Assembly (NCBI GenBank): GCA_003153435.1
Contig: PLYR01000075.1
Location: forward strand, 9,708-56,247
DNA: 46,540 nt
Direction of reading: 5' to 3'
Source: Bacteroidota bacterium
Lineage (GTDB): Bacteria > Bacteroidota > Bacteroidia > Palsa-965
A program made the position numbers and the translations under genes. Within the stretch, counting starts at the first letter, position 1; each line of letters begins with the position of its first letter. Shown piece after piece: positions 33,111 through 41,550 of this stretch. Below the pieces are notes generated by a model. That model searched no databases. It saw nothing but the letters and a program-made list of their open reading frames with translations, and was not told the origin of the DNA.

Positions 33111-33602
33111 ATGGATTTCCCCCAAACTGAGATGCCTGAAACTGACTATTTTATTACTGCTGATGCAGGTTACTGTCATATCCTGCCCGAGAAAATTGTG
33201 TTCAGTACCCATATCACAATAGGAGAGTTACCACCTTCCGTGGACAGGCGAAATATAGGAGCTTTGTTGCTTGGCGGATTAGGAGTGGCTTTTGGAACTT
33301 TTCTGATGGTCAATTTTTTCATTGTGGGCTTTACCATGATGGGGATTCTGTTCCTTATAGGAATGATTTATGCCACTAAAGTTCTTGCTGATGTGGCTCG
33401 TTATTCTACCATTCAGAATATAGAGAGGGAAAGCGTTGAAGCGGTGAAAGTATTTAAACCTAAAATTGGTTACCTGTTCGTGATTATCCAGTTTCGGAAT
33501 AAGGAAGGCAAAACCAGTCAGCGGAAAGTGAAGTTGTATGATTCCCGGCAGAATGAGTTGCAGGCGATGAAGCTCTTAAAAAGAGAAGGATTAATTGCCT
33601 AA
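33111..33602 (+). CDS. Small two-helix membrane protein of unknown function
   Basis: No family was recognised for this 163-residue protein. It has a short N-terminal soluble part, two adjacent hydrophobic segments (about residues 47-66 and 68-88: G-A-L-L-L-G-G-L-G-V and F-T-M-M-G-I-L-F-L-I) and a soluble C-terminal half with alternating beta-strand character (Y-L-F-V-I-I-Q-F-R-N-K-E-G). It ends in a lysine-rich helix. The layout resembles small bacterial PH-like membrane proteins. The last 12 bases overlap the 3' end of recX on the other strand. Confidence 0.72.
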   Translation: MDFPQTEMPETDYFITADAGYCHILPEKIVFSTHITIGELPPSVDRRNIGALLLGGLGVAFGTFLMVNFFIVGFTMMGILFLIGMIYATKVLADVARYSTIQNIERESVEAVKVFKPKIGYLFVIIQFRNKEGKTSQRKVKLYDSRQNELQAMKLLKREGLIA

Positions 33603-34076
33603 GGCTTCCCAGATCAGGTCCTGTTCAAATCCCCTGCTTAAAGCATAGTTGACAATGCGATATTTCCGCTTCAGGGGGTGTTTTTCCTTTACCTTTTTTG
33701 AATACTCGGTAATGACCTTCATCAAGGTAAGACGGTAATCATCTTCTTCGATCTCCTTCAGCCCTTTTTTGATGCAATAGTCCGAAATCTTTCTTTTCTT
33801 CAGTTCAAGCTTTATTTTCACCCGTCCCCATTTTTTAATCCGGAATTTCCCCCCGGCATAAGCTTTAGCAAAGCGCTCTTCATTCAGAAAGTTCTGGGTG
33901 ATCAGTTCGGAGATGATATTCTCTACTGCGTCGGGCCATAACCCCCATTCATAGAGCTTATCCCTCACTTCCTGCTGGCATCGCTCCTGATAGGCACACC
34001 AGGATGTGGCCTTTTCCAGGCCCAGTTTAGGGTCGGTGATTTTGATCTTCTTCGCGGCTTTATCGTTTTCTGTCAT
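33591..34076 (-). CDS. recX: RecX regulatory protein
   Basis: This 161-residue helical protein is of the RecX family, which modulates RecA filaments. It has the tandem three-helix pattern with C-A-Y-Q-E-R-C-Q-Q-E-V-R-D-K-L near the N-terminus, then L-I-T-Q-N-F-L-N-E-E-R-F-A-K-A-Y and K-W-G-R-V-K-I-K-L-E-L-K. The ATG at 34076 is chosen; a GTG at 34088 would add four residues. recA is not in this window. It is divergent from the MFS gene, whose -7 element overlaps the recX start codon. Confidence 0.88.
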   Translation of the reverse strand: MTENDKAAKKIKITDPKLGLEKATSWCAYQERCQQEVRDKLYEWGLWPDAVENIISELITQNFLNEERFAKAYAGGKFRIKKWGRVKIKLELKKRKISDYCIKKGLKEIEEDDYRLTLMKVITEYSKKVKEKHPLKRKYRIVNYALSRGFEQDLIWEALGN

Positions 34077-34083
34077 AGCTTTG
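34076..34083 (+). promoter_or_regulatory. TAnnTTTG -7 promoter element for the MFS gene
   Basis: TAGCTTTG is an exact consensus match 13 bases upstream of the MFS start, and overlaps the opposite-strand recX start region. Confidence 0.5.
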
Positions 34084-34096
34084 CGCACTCAAATCT

Positions 34097-35362
34097 ATGA
34101 AAAACATCCGGGCCTTTCGTCTCCTCCTTGCCTCCAACGCCATTTCAGGGTTTGCACAGGGTATTAGCATGCTGAGTATTCCCTGGTATTTCGGTTCTGT
34201 GCTGAACGAAAGTTCTGTGTTTAATATGGCTGCTGGTATTATTACACTGACTACCATAGTCTGGAGCTTGTATGCCGGAACGATCATTGATAAATATCCG
34301 AGAAAAAAAGTTTTTCTGGGGATCAACATTTGCGGTGGATTGGTATTAGGCTCTGTTGCAACCTATGGATGGTACCACGGATCACTCCCATCTTCTCTTG
34401 TATTACTGGTGTTCGGTGCTACCATGTTTGTCTACAGTATTTATTTCCCAGCCTTGTATGCTTTTAGCCAGGAGATCACAGAACGTGAGAACTATGGTAA
34501 AATGAATTCGAGGCTGGAGATCCAGAATCAATCGATCTCCATGCTGGCAGGTGCAGCAGGGGCAATACTTCTTTCCGGAACCAAAAATCAATGCATCAAT
34601 CTGCTCGGTGTCGAGATTCCGCTTGGATTTGATATCCATCGTTGGGAGCTTTGGCAAATCTTCAGATTGGATGCTTCGGCATATTTGGTTTCTATCGGTT
34701 TAATTATGCTGATCAGGTATATCCCTTCGGAGGAACAAATAAAAGAAGAAGGAACTGTACTGGAAAGGATGAAGAGTGGTTTCAGTTTTCTGAAAAAGAA
34801 TTCATTGCTTTTCTGGTTCGGGAATGCGTCTTATGCAATTTTTGTAGTATTGCTGGTAGAGGTCCACCTCTTGCTTTCACCTTATGTAAGCCGGCATTTG
34901 CATGCCGAGCCTTTTGTTTATACGTCTGCAGAAATCTGGTATGCAATAGGGGCATTGTTCGCAGGATTAGCGATCAGACATATCTTTAAGAATATACATA
35001 CAGTAAGAGCCATCATCATTCTCATGATCATTACCATTACGGGATTATTTGTAACAGCCTTTACTCAAAGCGTCGCGTGGTTCTTTGCGTTCAGTGTATT
35101 GATAGGGGTAACAAATGCAGGGACAAGGATTCTGAGGATTACCTATTTGTATAAACACATCCCTAATGCTATTATCGGAAGGGCTTCCAGTGTGTTTAAT
35201 GTCATTAATATTATGCTGCGTGCGGGGCTTTCATTCCTTTTCGCTGCCCCTTTCTTCACGACCGGGGATCATGTGGTATACGCTTATTTCTCCGGAGGGG
35301 TATTTATCCTGATATGGCTTATCCCGATATTATTAATGTATCGAAGATTGATTGCTCAGTAA
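34097..35362 (+). CDS. MFS transporter
   Basis: This 421-residue protein has about 12 hydrophobic segments and the MFS loop 2-3 motif in modified form (G-T-I-I-D-K-Y-P-R-K-K-V). It resembles MFS_3/enterobactin-exporter-like (EntS) carriers, which usually export small molecules. The substrate is unknown and no biosynthetic genes lie nearby. It is convergent with rng, with 7 bases between the stop codons. Confidence 0.87.
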   Translation: MKNIRAFRLLLASNAISGFAQGISMLSIPWYFGSVLNESSVFNMAAGIITLTTIVWSLYAGTIIDKYPRKKVFLGINICGGLVLGSVATYGWYHGSLPSSLVLLVFGATMFVYSIYFPALYAFSQEITERENYGKMNSRLEIQNQSISMLAGAAGAILLSGTKNQCINLLGVEIPLGFDIHRWELWQIFRLDASAYLVSIGLIMLIRYIPSEEQIKEEGTVLERMKSGFSFLKKNSLLFWFGNASYAIFVVLLVEVHLLLSPYVSRHLHAEPFVYTSAEIWYAIGALFAGLAIRHIFKNIHTVRAIIILMIITITGLFVTAFTQSVAWFFAFSVLIGVTNAGTRILRITYLYKHIPNAIIGRASSVFNVINIMLRAGLSFLFAAPFFTTGDHVVYAYFSGGVFILIWLIPILLMYRRLIAQ

Positions 35363-35369
35363 AGTCCGA

Positions 35370-36920
35370 TCAAACTTTTATTTCGTCCTCACTTTTATTA
35401 AGGAAGTGGTATTCCATAAAATGATAGGAAGAGACGGGTCTGACGTTGATTTTTCCACCAAACTTCATCGCAAGTCTGCGACGTATGGAGAAGAATCCGC
35501 GGGTAAGGTAGGCTTCAATAAAAGGATGAACGCAAAGGGTGATGTTTTTTTCATTCTGTTCCTTAATCAGATACCTGAGATTATTTTCAATCTGGTCCAT
35601 CATCAGGATAGCCGGTTGAATTTCACCTGTACCTCCACAGGAAGGACATTTTTCACTGGTCTGAACACTCATTTCAGGTCTGACACGCTCACGTGTGATC
35701 TGAATAAGACCGAACTTACTTGGAGGAAGAATTGTATGCTTAGCCCGGTCGAGACGCATCTCGTCGCGGAGCTTCTGAAAAAGAAGTTTTCTGTTTTCTG
35801 CAGAGTGTAGGTCTATAAAGTCAACCACAATGATTCCACCCATATCTCTCAGCCGGAGCTGACGGGCTACTTCAATAGCTGCTTCTATATTTACTTCGAG
35901 AGCGTTCGCTTCTTGTGTATTGGATGACTTGGCGCGGTTTCCACTGTTTACATCAATGACATGGAGTGCTTCCGTATGCTCCACGATGAGGTAAGCACCG
36001 CTCTTCATATTTACATTCTTTCCAAACAGCGCCTTGATCTGGCGGTCGATCCCGAAATGGTCGAAGATCGGAACGGTACCCTGTTTATAGAATTTAAGAA
36101 TCTTTTCCTTATCCGGGGCAATAGTCTGAAGGTATTCCTTGGTTTCGTTAAAGAGCGTCTGATCGTTAATGTGGATACTGTTGAATGAGTTATTCAAAAG
36201 ATCTCGCAAGATAGAAGAGGTACGATTCAATTCACCAAGCACCCTTTTCGGGGGCTGTGACTTTGTCAGTTCTTCAACACAGGTCTTCCATTTATTCATC
36301 AGGTCAGTCAGGTCTGCGTCAAGGTCAGCAACGCTTTTCCCTTCTGCAACCGTACGGACGATCACTCCAAAGTTTTTTTGTTTGATGCTTTGAATCAGTT
36401 TACGGAGTCGCTCACGCTCCTCTGTACTTTTGATTTTTTGGGATACGTTAACCTTGTCTGCAAAAGGAATGAGAACAATATACCGTCCGGCAAGAGAAAT
36501 TTCAGAAGTGATGCGGGGGCCTTTGGAAGAGATTGGTTCTTTGGCAATCTGGATAAGAATCTGTTGATCGCTTTTAACTACCTGAGAGATCTTTCCGTCT
36601 TTAGGGATTTCATTTTCGAGCTTAAACTGACTCAGCTCACTGGTCTTCTGCCTTCCAGCCTGGACCATACCGGTGAATTTATTCAGGGAGGCTACATTCG
36701 GGCCAAGATCGAAATAATGCAGGAAAGCATCTTTTTCATACCCCACATCCACAAATGCTGCGTTGAGGCCAGCCATTACCTTTTTTACTCTTCCCAGGTA
36801 GATATCTCCTACGGAGAAGTCGGTATTGCTTTTTTCGCGATGTAATTCAACGAGCCTCTTGTCATTCATCAGGGCTATGACCACCTCTGAATTGGAGACA
36901 TCTATTATTAAGTCGTTCAC
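35370..36920 (-). CDS. rng: Ribonuclease G/E family endoribonuclease
   Basis: This 516-residue protein has an N-terminal S1 domain (D-I-Y-L-G-R-V-K-K-V, near residue 43) followed by the RNase E/G catalytic region. Catalytic Asp residues are in H-V-I-D-V-N-S-G-N and I-I-V-V-D-F-I-D-L. The zinc-link motif C-P-S-C-G-G-T-G-E is present. It lacks the long C-terminal degradosome scaffold, which fits RNase G. It cuts single-stranded RNA in rRNA maturation and mRNA decay. It lies in a minus-strand group after HU, the TPR gene and the 29-residue gene. Confidence 0.95.
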   Translation of the reverse strand: MNDLIIDVSNSEVVIALMNDKRLVELHREKSNTDFSVGDIYLGRVKKVMAGLNAAFVDVGYEKDAFLHYFDLGPNVASLNKFTGMVQAGRQKTSELSQFKLENEIPKDGKISQVVKSDQQILIQIAKEPISSKGPRITSEISLAGRYIVLIPFADKVNVSQKIKSTEERERLRKLIQSIKQKNFGVIVRTVAEGKSVADLDADLTDLMNKWKTCVEELTKSQPPKRVLGELNRTSSILRDLLNNSFNSIHINDQTLFNETKEYLQTIAPDKEKILKFYKQGTVPIFDHFGIDRQIKALFGKNVNMKSGAYLIVEHTEALHVIDVNSGNRAKSSNTQEANALEVNIEAAIEVARQLRLRDMGGIIVVDFIDLHSAENRKLLFQKLRDEMRLDRAKHTILPPSKFGLIQITRERVRPEMSVQTSEKCPSCGGTGEIQPAILMMDQIENNLRYLIKEQNEKNITLCVHPFIEAYLTRGFFSIRRRLAMKFGGKINVRPVSSYHFMEYHFLNKSEDEIKV

Positions 36921-37138
36921 TCAAGTAATTTTAATCTTCTTCAGAGTTGACACCTGTCAGCCTGCTTAAAAGAAGGCCGTTACTGAAGAAAATGATTAAT
37001 TTTTCAGATAAAATAATCGTGCATATATCAGAACATCCACTATCTGCCGGAGGGCTGATGGTGATTTCTGATTTTCCGGGTTTCCGGATTCTGCTTGATT
37101 GGATCCCTGTCGGGTAACCAGAATAATCCATGAGGAGA

Positions 37139-37167
37139 AATTCATCCCGCCGCAGGCGGGATGAATT
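37139..37167. repeat. Perfect 13-bp palindrome with 3-base loop
   Basis: AATTCATCCCGCC (37139-37151) and GGCGGGATGAATT (37155-37167) are exact reverse complements around GCA. It lies 11 bases after the stop of the 29-residue gene on the minus strand, within the 258-base gap before rng. It is more GC-rich than its surroundings and lacks a U-run, so it may be a dispersed palindromic repeat or a processing site rather than a simple terminator. Confidence 0.75.
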
Positions 37168-37178
37168 CATGAATCCGA

Positions 37179-37268
37179 TTATTTCTTTTTATGCCTGTTC
37201 TTACGAAGACGTTTCTTACGCTTGTGAGTAGCCATTTTATGTCTCTTCCTTTTCTTTCCGCTTGGCAT
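37179..37268 (-). CDS. AURKAIP1/COX24-domain mini-protein (probable mS38/bS22-like 30S ribosomal protein)
   Basis: This 29-residue, very basic protein starts M-P-S-G-K-K-R-K-R-H-K-M and ends K-N-R-H-K-K-K. About 60 percent of residues are Lys, Arg or His. The K-R-x-K-M-x-x-H-K-x-K-K-x-x-K pattern is the AURKAIP1/COX24 motif shared with mitochondrial mS38 and mycobacterial bS22, which bind 16S-type rRNA at the decoding side. It lies between the TPR gene (12 bases upstream) and rng, a plausible location for a ribosome-linked gene. It is too short for most gene callers. Confidence 0.85.
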   Translation of the reverse strand: MPSGKKRKRHKMATHKRKKRLRKNRHKKK

Positions 37269-37280
37269 GATGATGAATTT

Positions 37281-38132
37281 TTATGAGTTTTTCAATTTAT
37301 TAATTTCATTCTGAATGGAGGTGCGAAGCATTACATCATCTTCTTTTCCAACATATTTTTCGAGATATTCAATGGTCTTCCCTTTGTTTCCCATTTTCTC
37401 GTAAGCTTCTGCAATCTTTACATAAAGCAGTATATAATCCGGCTTCAGCTTAAGTACTTTCTCAAACCGGCTGATTGCCTTGTCGTATTGTCCTGAGGTC
37501 ATTCCAAAATTCCCCAGGTTGAGCAGGGCATCCACATAATTGGAATCAATACTCAGTACTTCTTTCAGCAGACCTACTCCTTTCATCGGATCGGAGGTGC
37601 TTTCTACATAACAAACACCCAGGCCGGTTTTAGCACTGAGGTCGTTAGGATCAATCTGCAAAACATGAATAAATGCATGGATTGCAGAATCAACCAGGAC
37701 TCTGGCAGCAGGATAATATTTCCAACCCACATAATAGTGTTCGGCGGCTTTAGTCCAATCCTCCTTATTATGTGTACCCACAGCCTTCATCTGCAGATAA
37801 TAGGCAGAAGCTGCAGGTTTCTGAAAAGTATCCAGGACTGAAACCAAATGGTCAATCGCGTTATACTTTTCCTGGCCGGAAGCTTTGCTTTCCACGCTAA
37901 TAAGGTTCTTTACCCGGACACGTTCCTTCTCATTCAAAGAAAGAAGAGAAGAGTCCAGGTAATTGGCCGCGGAAGAGTGATCTGCAGACTGGTTGTTTCC
38001 CGCATGACCACTCATCATGCTTTTTACGTCATTGAGTTTGTCAGGTGTTCGCGGGGCAAAACATAAAAGAACGGTAATCAAAACCACCGCAGAGACCAGG
38101 CCTATCTGGGTCTTTGTCAGGGTCATATTCAT
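37281..38132 (-). CDS. Membrane-anchored TPR protein
   Basis: This 283-residue protein has an N-terminal membrane segment (G-L-V-S-A-V-V-L-I-T-V-L-L-C, residues 11-24), a low-complexity Ser/His/Asn linker, and C-terminal tetratricopeptide repeats at about residues 160-275. Examples are A-L-L-N-L-G-N-F-G-M-T-S-G-Q-Y-D-K-A-I and L-Y-V-K-I-A-E-A-Y-E-K-M-G-N. The TPRs face the periplasm if the anchor is N-in. Partners are unknown. It starts 3 bases after the HU stop and is in one operon with it. Confidence 0.88.
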   Translation of the reverse strand: MNMTLTKTQIGLVSAVVLITVLLCFAPRTPDKLNDVKSMMSGHAGNNQSADHSSAANYLDSSLLSLNEKERVRVKNLISVESKASGQEKYNAIDHLVSVLDTFQKPAASAYYLQMKAVGTHNKEDWTKAAEHYYVGWKYYPAARVLVDSAIHAFIHVLQIDPNDLSAKTGLGVCYVESTSDPMKGVGLLKEVLSIDSNYVDALLNLGNFGMTSGQYDKAISRFEKVLKLKPDYILLYVKIAEAYEKMGNKGKTIEYLEKYVGKEDDVMLRTSIQNEINKLKNS

Positions 38133-38135
38133 TGT

Positions 38136-38429
38136 TTATCCTTCGACTTTAACATTATTCTTAACCTTTTCAACAAAGGTCTTTGCCGGCTTGAAAGCGG
38201 GAATATTATGAGCAGGAATGATAACAACAGTGTTTTTAGAAATATTTCTTCCTGTTTTTTCAGCTCTTTTCTTCACGATAAAACTTCCGAATCCTCTCAG
38301 GTATACATTGTCACCTTTGGCTACGGCTGTCCGGATCGATTTCATGAACGCTTCAACAGTGGTTTGAACCGCAATTTTTTCAATTCCGGTTTTTTCCGCA
38401 ATTTCGTTGACTACATCAGCTTTGGTCAT
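38136..38429 (-). CDS. HU-family DNA-binding protein
   Basis: This 97-residue nucleoid protein has the HU/IHF pattern: T-K-A-D-V-V-N-E-I-A at the N-terminus, G-D-N-V-Y-L-R-G-F-G-S-F at the core turn, and the DNA-contacting arm with conserved Pro in I-P-A-H-N-I-P-A-F-K-P. HU and IHF subunits cannot be told apart with certainty. It leads the HU-TPR-29aa-rng group and has a perfect -7 element about 58 bases upstream. Confidence 0.95.
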   Translation of the reverse strand: MTKADVVNEIAEKTGIEKIAVQTTVEAFMKSIRTAVAKGDNVYLRGFGSFIVKKRAEKTGRNISKNTVVIIPAHNIPAFKPAKTFVEKVKNNVKVEG

Positions 38430-38486
38430 CTTTTAATGAATTTAGAATCAAATGATTAAACCTATTTTTTTTCCTTTATCGGGACG

Positions 38487-38494
38487 CAAAGATA
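38487..38494 (-). promoter_or_regulatory. TAnnTTTG -7 promoter element for the HU operon
   Basis: The minus-strand reading is TATCTTTG, an exact consensus match, 57 bases upstream of the HU start, leaving a leader of about 50 bases. Confidence 0.6.
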
Positions 38495-38668
38495 CAATTA
38501 TAATTACACCAGCCTAAAAAAAATCGGGAAATGCTTCAAAATGAAATCGTTTGGCGTAAGTTTACCTAACCAATCCTCTGAAAAGCAAGGGCTTAGCTTT
38601 AAGTTATATACTTATGTAAACATAAGAATATCAGTTAGATACATTCGTTCCATACAAAAAATCGTGCT

Positions 38669-39724
38669 ATGAACTTCTCCGGGACCCTTCTGAACTGGTA
38701 CCAACGGAATAAAAGAGATCTTCCCTGGAGAAAAACCAAGGATCCTTACTTTATCTGGCTGTCTGAGATTATTATGCAGCAAACCCGGGTAGAGCAGGGT
38801 ACACCTTATTATAAGGCCTTTATTAAGAATTACCCAAGTGTTAAGCACCTGGCAAATGCCCCGGGTGACGAAGTGTTGAAACTCTGGCAAGGCCTGGGTT
38901 ATTATTCCAGGGCTAGGAATCTGCATGAAGCCGCTAAATATATTGCAACGGAGCTGAGAGGAAAATTCCCTGAATCCTATCCGGATATCTTAAAACTTAA
39001 AGGCATCGGTGAATACACCGCCGCAGCGATTGCATCCTTTGCATTCCAACAACCATACGCAGTGATCGACGGTAATGTTTACCGGGTGCTTTCAAGAGTG
39101 TTCGGGATTACAACTCCTGTTGATAGTACAGAAGGGAAAAAAGTATTTAAAGAACTTGCGTATGAGTTGTTGGATAAAAAAGATCCTGCAACCTATAATC
39201 AGGCCATCATGGAATTTGGTGCCATGTATTGCAAACCGGTCAATCCCGATTGTGAGCAATGTATTTTTTCCCATACTTGCCTGGCAAAAGCCGGGAAATT
39301 AGTGAAAGAGCTTCCTGTAAAGCAATTAAAAACGAAAGTAAGGGAAAGACATTTTCAATACATTGTTCTGAGATATAAGTCATTAGTCTGGTTAAAGAAA
39401 AGAACGGAGAAAGATATCTGGCAGGGCCTCTTTGATTTTCCGATGATCGAAACCATCCAGGCTCTTTCTGAAACAGAATTGAAAAAAAGCGATTTTTGGA
39501 AAAAGCATCTCTCTAAACTGGACCCCAGCATTCGGAGTCATTCTGCTACTTATAAGCATGTCCTAAGCCATCAACGGATTTTCGCCACATTCTGGGAAAT
39601 AAAACTCAAAAAGAAAGCCCAGGAATCTGATTGGACAGAAACTGATATTTCCCGCATCTTCGAGTTTCCGGTGCCCAGACTCATAGACTTATATCTGGAG
39701 ACAGGCCCGGAGAGCCTGTCTTGA
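38669..39724 (+). CDS. mutY: A/G-specific adenine DNA glycosylase
   Basis: This 351-residue enzyme removes adenine mispaired with 8-oxoguanine. The catalytic Glu33 is in W-L-S-E-I-I-M-Q-Q-T and the helix-hairpin-helix is L-K-G-I-G-E-Y-T-A-A. The catalytic Asp134 is in V-I-D-G-N-V-Y-R-V. The 4Fe-4S loop C-x6-C-x2-C-x5-C is complete (Cys188, 195, 198, 204). A C-terminal NUDIX-like 8-oxoG recognition domain follows from about residue 230. It is divergent from HU and upstream of ssb. Confidence 0.96.
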   Translation: MNFSGTLLNWYQRNKRDLPWRKTKDPYFIWLSEIIMQQTRVEQGTPYYKAFIKNYPSVKHLANAPGDEVLKLWQGLGYYSRARNLHEAAKYIATELRGKFPESYPDILKLKGIGEYTAAAIASFAFQQPYAVIDGNVYRVLSRVFGITTPVDSTEGKKVFKELAYELLDKKDPATYNQAIMEFGAMYCKPVNPDCEQCIFSHTCLAKAGKLVKELPVKQLKTKVRERHFQYIVLRYKSLVWLKKRTEKDIWQGLFDFPMIETIQALSETELKKSDFWKKHLSKLDPSIRSHSATYKHVLSHQRIFATFWEIKLKKKAQESDWTETDISRIFEFPVPRLIDLYLETGPESLS

Positions 39725-39763
39725 CTTTGCCAGATAGGTCTGTTTACAGCTTCGTAATTTTCT

Positions 39764-39771
39764 TAAATTTG
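39764..39771 (+). promoter_or_regulatory. TAnnTTTG -7 promoter element for ssb-gldE-gldD
   Basis: TAAATTTG is an exact consensus match in the 96-base mutY-ssb gap, 49 bases before the ssb start. A TTTAC at 39743 may act as the -33 element. Confidence 0.55.
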
Positions 39772-39820
39772 TAAGAAGATCCTCTTTTTGAGAAAGAATA
39801 AATTCTAAATCAAACCTATT

Positions 39821-40240
39821 ATGGCTGGAGTGAATAAAGTGATACTGATTGGTAACCTGGGTCGTGATCCTGAGGTGAGGCATTTAGAGGGAGGAGTGAG
39901 CGTTGCTAACTTCCCCATTGCTACCACTGAATCTTATAAAGATAAGAGCGGCAACCGGGTTGAACAGACCGAATGGCATAATATCGTTATGTGGAGGGGA
40001 CTTGCAGAAGTTGCTGAGAAATATCTGAAAAAAGGGATGACCATATATGTAGAGGGCAAACTTCGGACACGTTCGTATGATAAAGACGGGCAAAAACATT
40101 ACCGCACGGAGGTTCTTTCTGATAACATGACTATACTATCCAGAAAGGATGATACTAGAAAGGATGCGGAGGGGACTTCGTCTGCTGAAGCACCGCCCTT
40201 GCGGAGTGAAGGTGGATCAAACGATGACTTGCCGTTCTGA
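39821..40240 (+). CDS. ssb: Single-stranded DNA-binding protein
   Basis: This 139-residue protein has an OB-fold N-terminal domain: V-I-L-I-G-N-L-G-R-D-P-E-V-R, then E-W-H-N-I-V-M-W-R and Y-V-E-G-K-L-R-T-R-S-Y. A flexible linker leads to the acidic tail D-D-L-P-F, which recruits repair and replication partners. Its TGA shares an A with the gldE start (TGATG), so ssb and gldE are translationally coupled. Confidence 0.97.
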   Translation: MAGVNKVILIGNLGRDPEVRHLEGGVSVANFPIATTESYKDKSGNRVEQTEWHNIVMWRGLAEVAEKYLKKGMTIYVEGKLRTRSYDKDGQKHYRTEVLSDNMTILSRKDDTRKDAEGTSSAEAPPLRSEGGSNDDLPF

Positions 40241-41550
40241 TGGATGACCCTCTGAGTATACCTCCTCTGTTTCTTCTTTTTGAGCTGCACTTGCCTGAAG
40301 CTCTGATTATTTTTATTTCATTTGTTTGCTACAGTATTTTGTCTGCTTTGAGCCGCTCGGTGCGGATTCTGAAGGAAGAGGAGATTGAAGCTCTTCAAAG
40401 CCGTTATGGGAGAAAAACCCTAGTCAGGTGCTTGAGAAGTGCGGTGAGAACAGAAGCAGCATTGCAGATCGGAAAATATATATCGATCCTTGCTCTTACT
40501 CTATTTACATTCCAATTCGTAAGTATCAAATTCGGAACAAACGGACCTTCGGCCGTATTCTGTTTCACCCTGCTCCTGAGTGGAATTCTCGCTTTCTTTT
40601 CATTTCTGGTTTCAAGGTCACTGATGTCCAGATTTCCTTTAAACCTGGTCCTGTACCTGGGTCCGGTCATTCTAACGGTTTACGTACTCTTTTTTCCTTT
40701 TTCCTGGCTCTTTTCAAAAGCAAACTCCTACTTCATGGAGAAAACGAATACCCAACACCCTGGTATTTCCATGGATGATTTATCCCGCGCCCTTGATCTC
40801 ACAGAGAATGAGCAGACGAATACTGAAGAGCACAAGCTCCTGAAAGGAATCGTAACCTTTGGAAGTATGGATATCTCACGCATCATGAAACCCAAGATGG
40901 ATATTGTAGCGTTTGACTTTAAGACGAACTATCATCAGCTCATAAAAAAAATCCTGGAGTCGGGTTATTCACGGATCCCGGTTTATCGCGACAACCTTGA
41001 TCATATTGTGGGAGTACTTCATATTAAAGATCTTCTTCCCCATCTGGATGAAGCAGATTCATATAATTGGCAGAGTTTACTCCGGCCTTGTTTCTTTATC
41101 CCGGAAAATATAAAGCCCGATGAATTGCTAAGGGAATTTCAGCGAAAAAAAACCCATCTGGCTATTATTGTAGATGAGTTCGGGCAAAGTGCCGGACTGG
41201 TCACCCTGGAGGATATCATTGAAGAAATAGTTGGGGAGATCAATGATGAATTTGACGATGATGAAATTGTTTACTCCAAACTGGATGAGCAAAATTATGT
41301 TTTCGAAGGAAAGACTTCCATGAACGATTTCCTGAGGATCATTGGCCGAAGTGAAGAAAGCATCAGCGAATTAAAATCAGATGCGGATACATTGAGCGGC
41401 TTTATTATTGAAAGGGCCGGAAAGTTTCTGAAGAAGAATGAAAAACTGAATTGGGAAAATTTTACCTTTAGTGTGGAATTGGCAGATTCCAGGCGTATCA
41501 AACGAGTTAAAGTAACCATCCAGCCAAAGCCTCCTCTCCATGAATCTTAA
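40240..41550 (+). CDS. gldE: Gliding-motility-associated protein GldE (CNNM/CorC-like)
   Basis: This 436-residue protein has a DUF21-like N-terminal membrane domain with about four hydrophobic segments (residues 10-160), a CBS pair (S-R-I-P-V-Y-R-D-N-L-D-H-I and L-A-I-I-V-D-E-F-G-Q-S-A-G) and a C-terminal CorC/HlyC domain. In F. johnsoniae gldE sits beside gldD and extra GldE can suppress some gldB mutants. The position between ssb and gldD matches the conserved locus, which is the main reason to call it GldE rather than a generic hemolysin-like protein. It overlaps gldD by 11 bases. Confidence 0.92.
   Translation: MDDPLSIPPLFLLFELHLPEALIIFISFVCYSILSALSRSVRILKEEEIEALQSRYGRKTLVRCLRSAVRTEAALQIGKYISILALTLFTFQFVSIKFGTNGPSAVFCFTLLLSGILAFFSFLVSRSLMSRFPLNLVLYLGPVILTVYVLFFPFSWLFSKANSYFMEKTNTQHPGISMDDLSRALDLTENEQTNTEEHKLLKGIVTFGSMDISRIMKPKMDIVAFDFKTNYHQLIKKILESGYSRIPVYRDNLDHIVGVLHIKDLLPHLDEADSYNWQSLLRPCFFIPENIKPDELLREFQRKKTHLAIIVDEFGQSAGLVTLEDIIEEIVGEINDEFDDDEIVYSKLDEQNYVFEGKTSMNDFLRIIGRSEESISELKSDADTLSGFIIERAGKFLKKNEKLNWENFTFSVELADSRRIKRVKVTIQPKPPLHES

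Noticed and set aside
36931-37170. 79-codon minus-strand frame between the 29-residue gene and rng
   Set aside because: It starts inside the palindrome at 37139-37167, has no recognisable motif, and looks like chance coding in a leader region.
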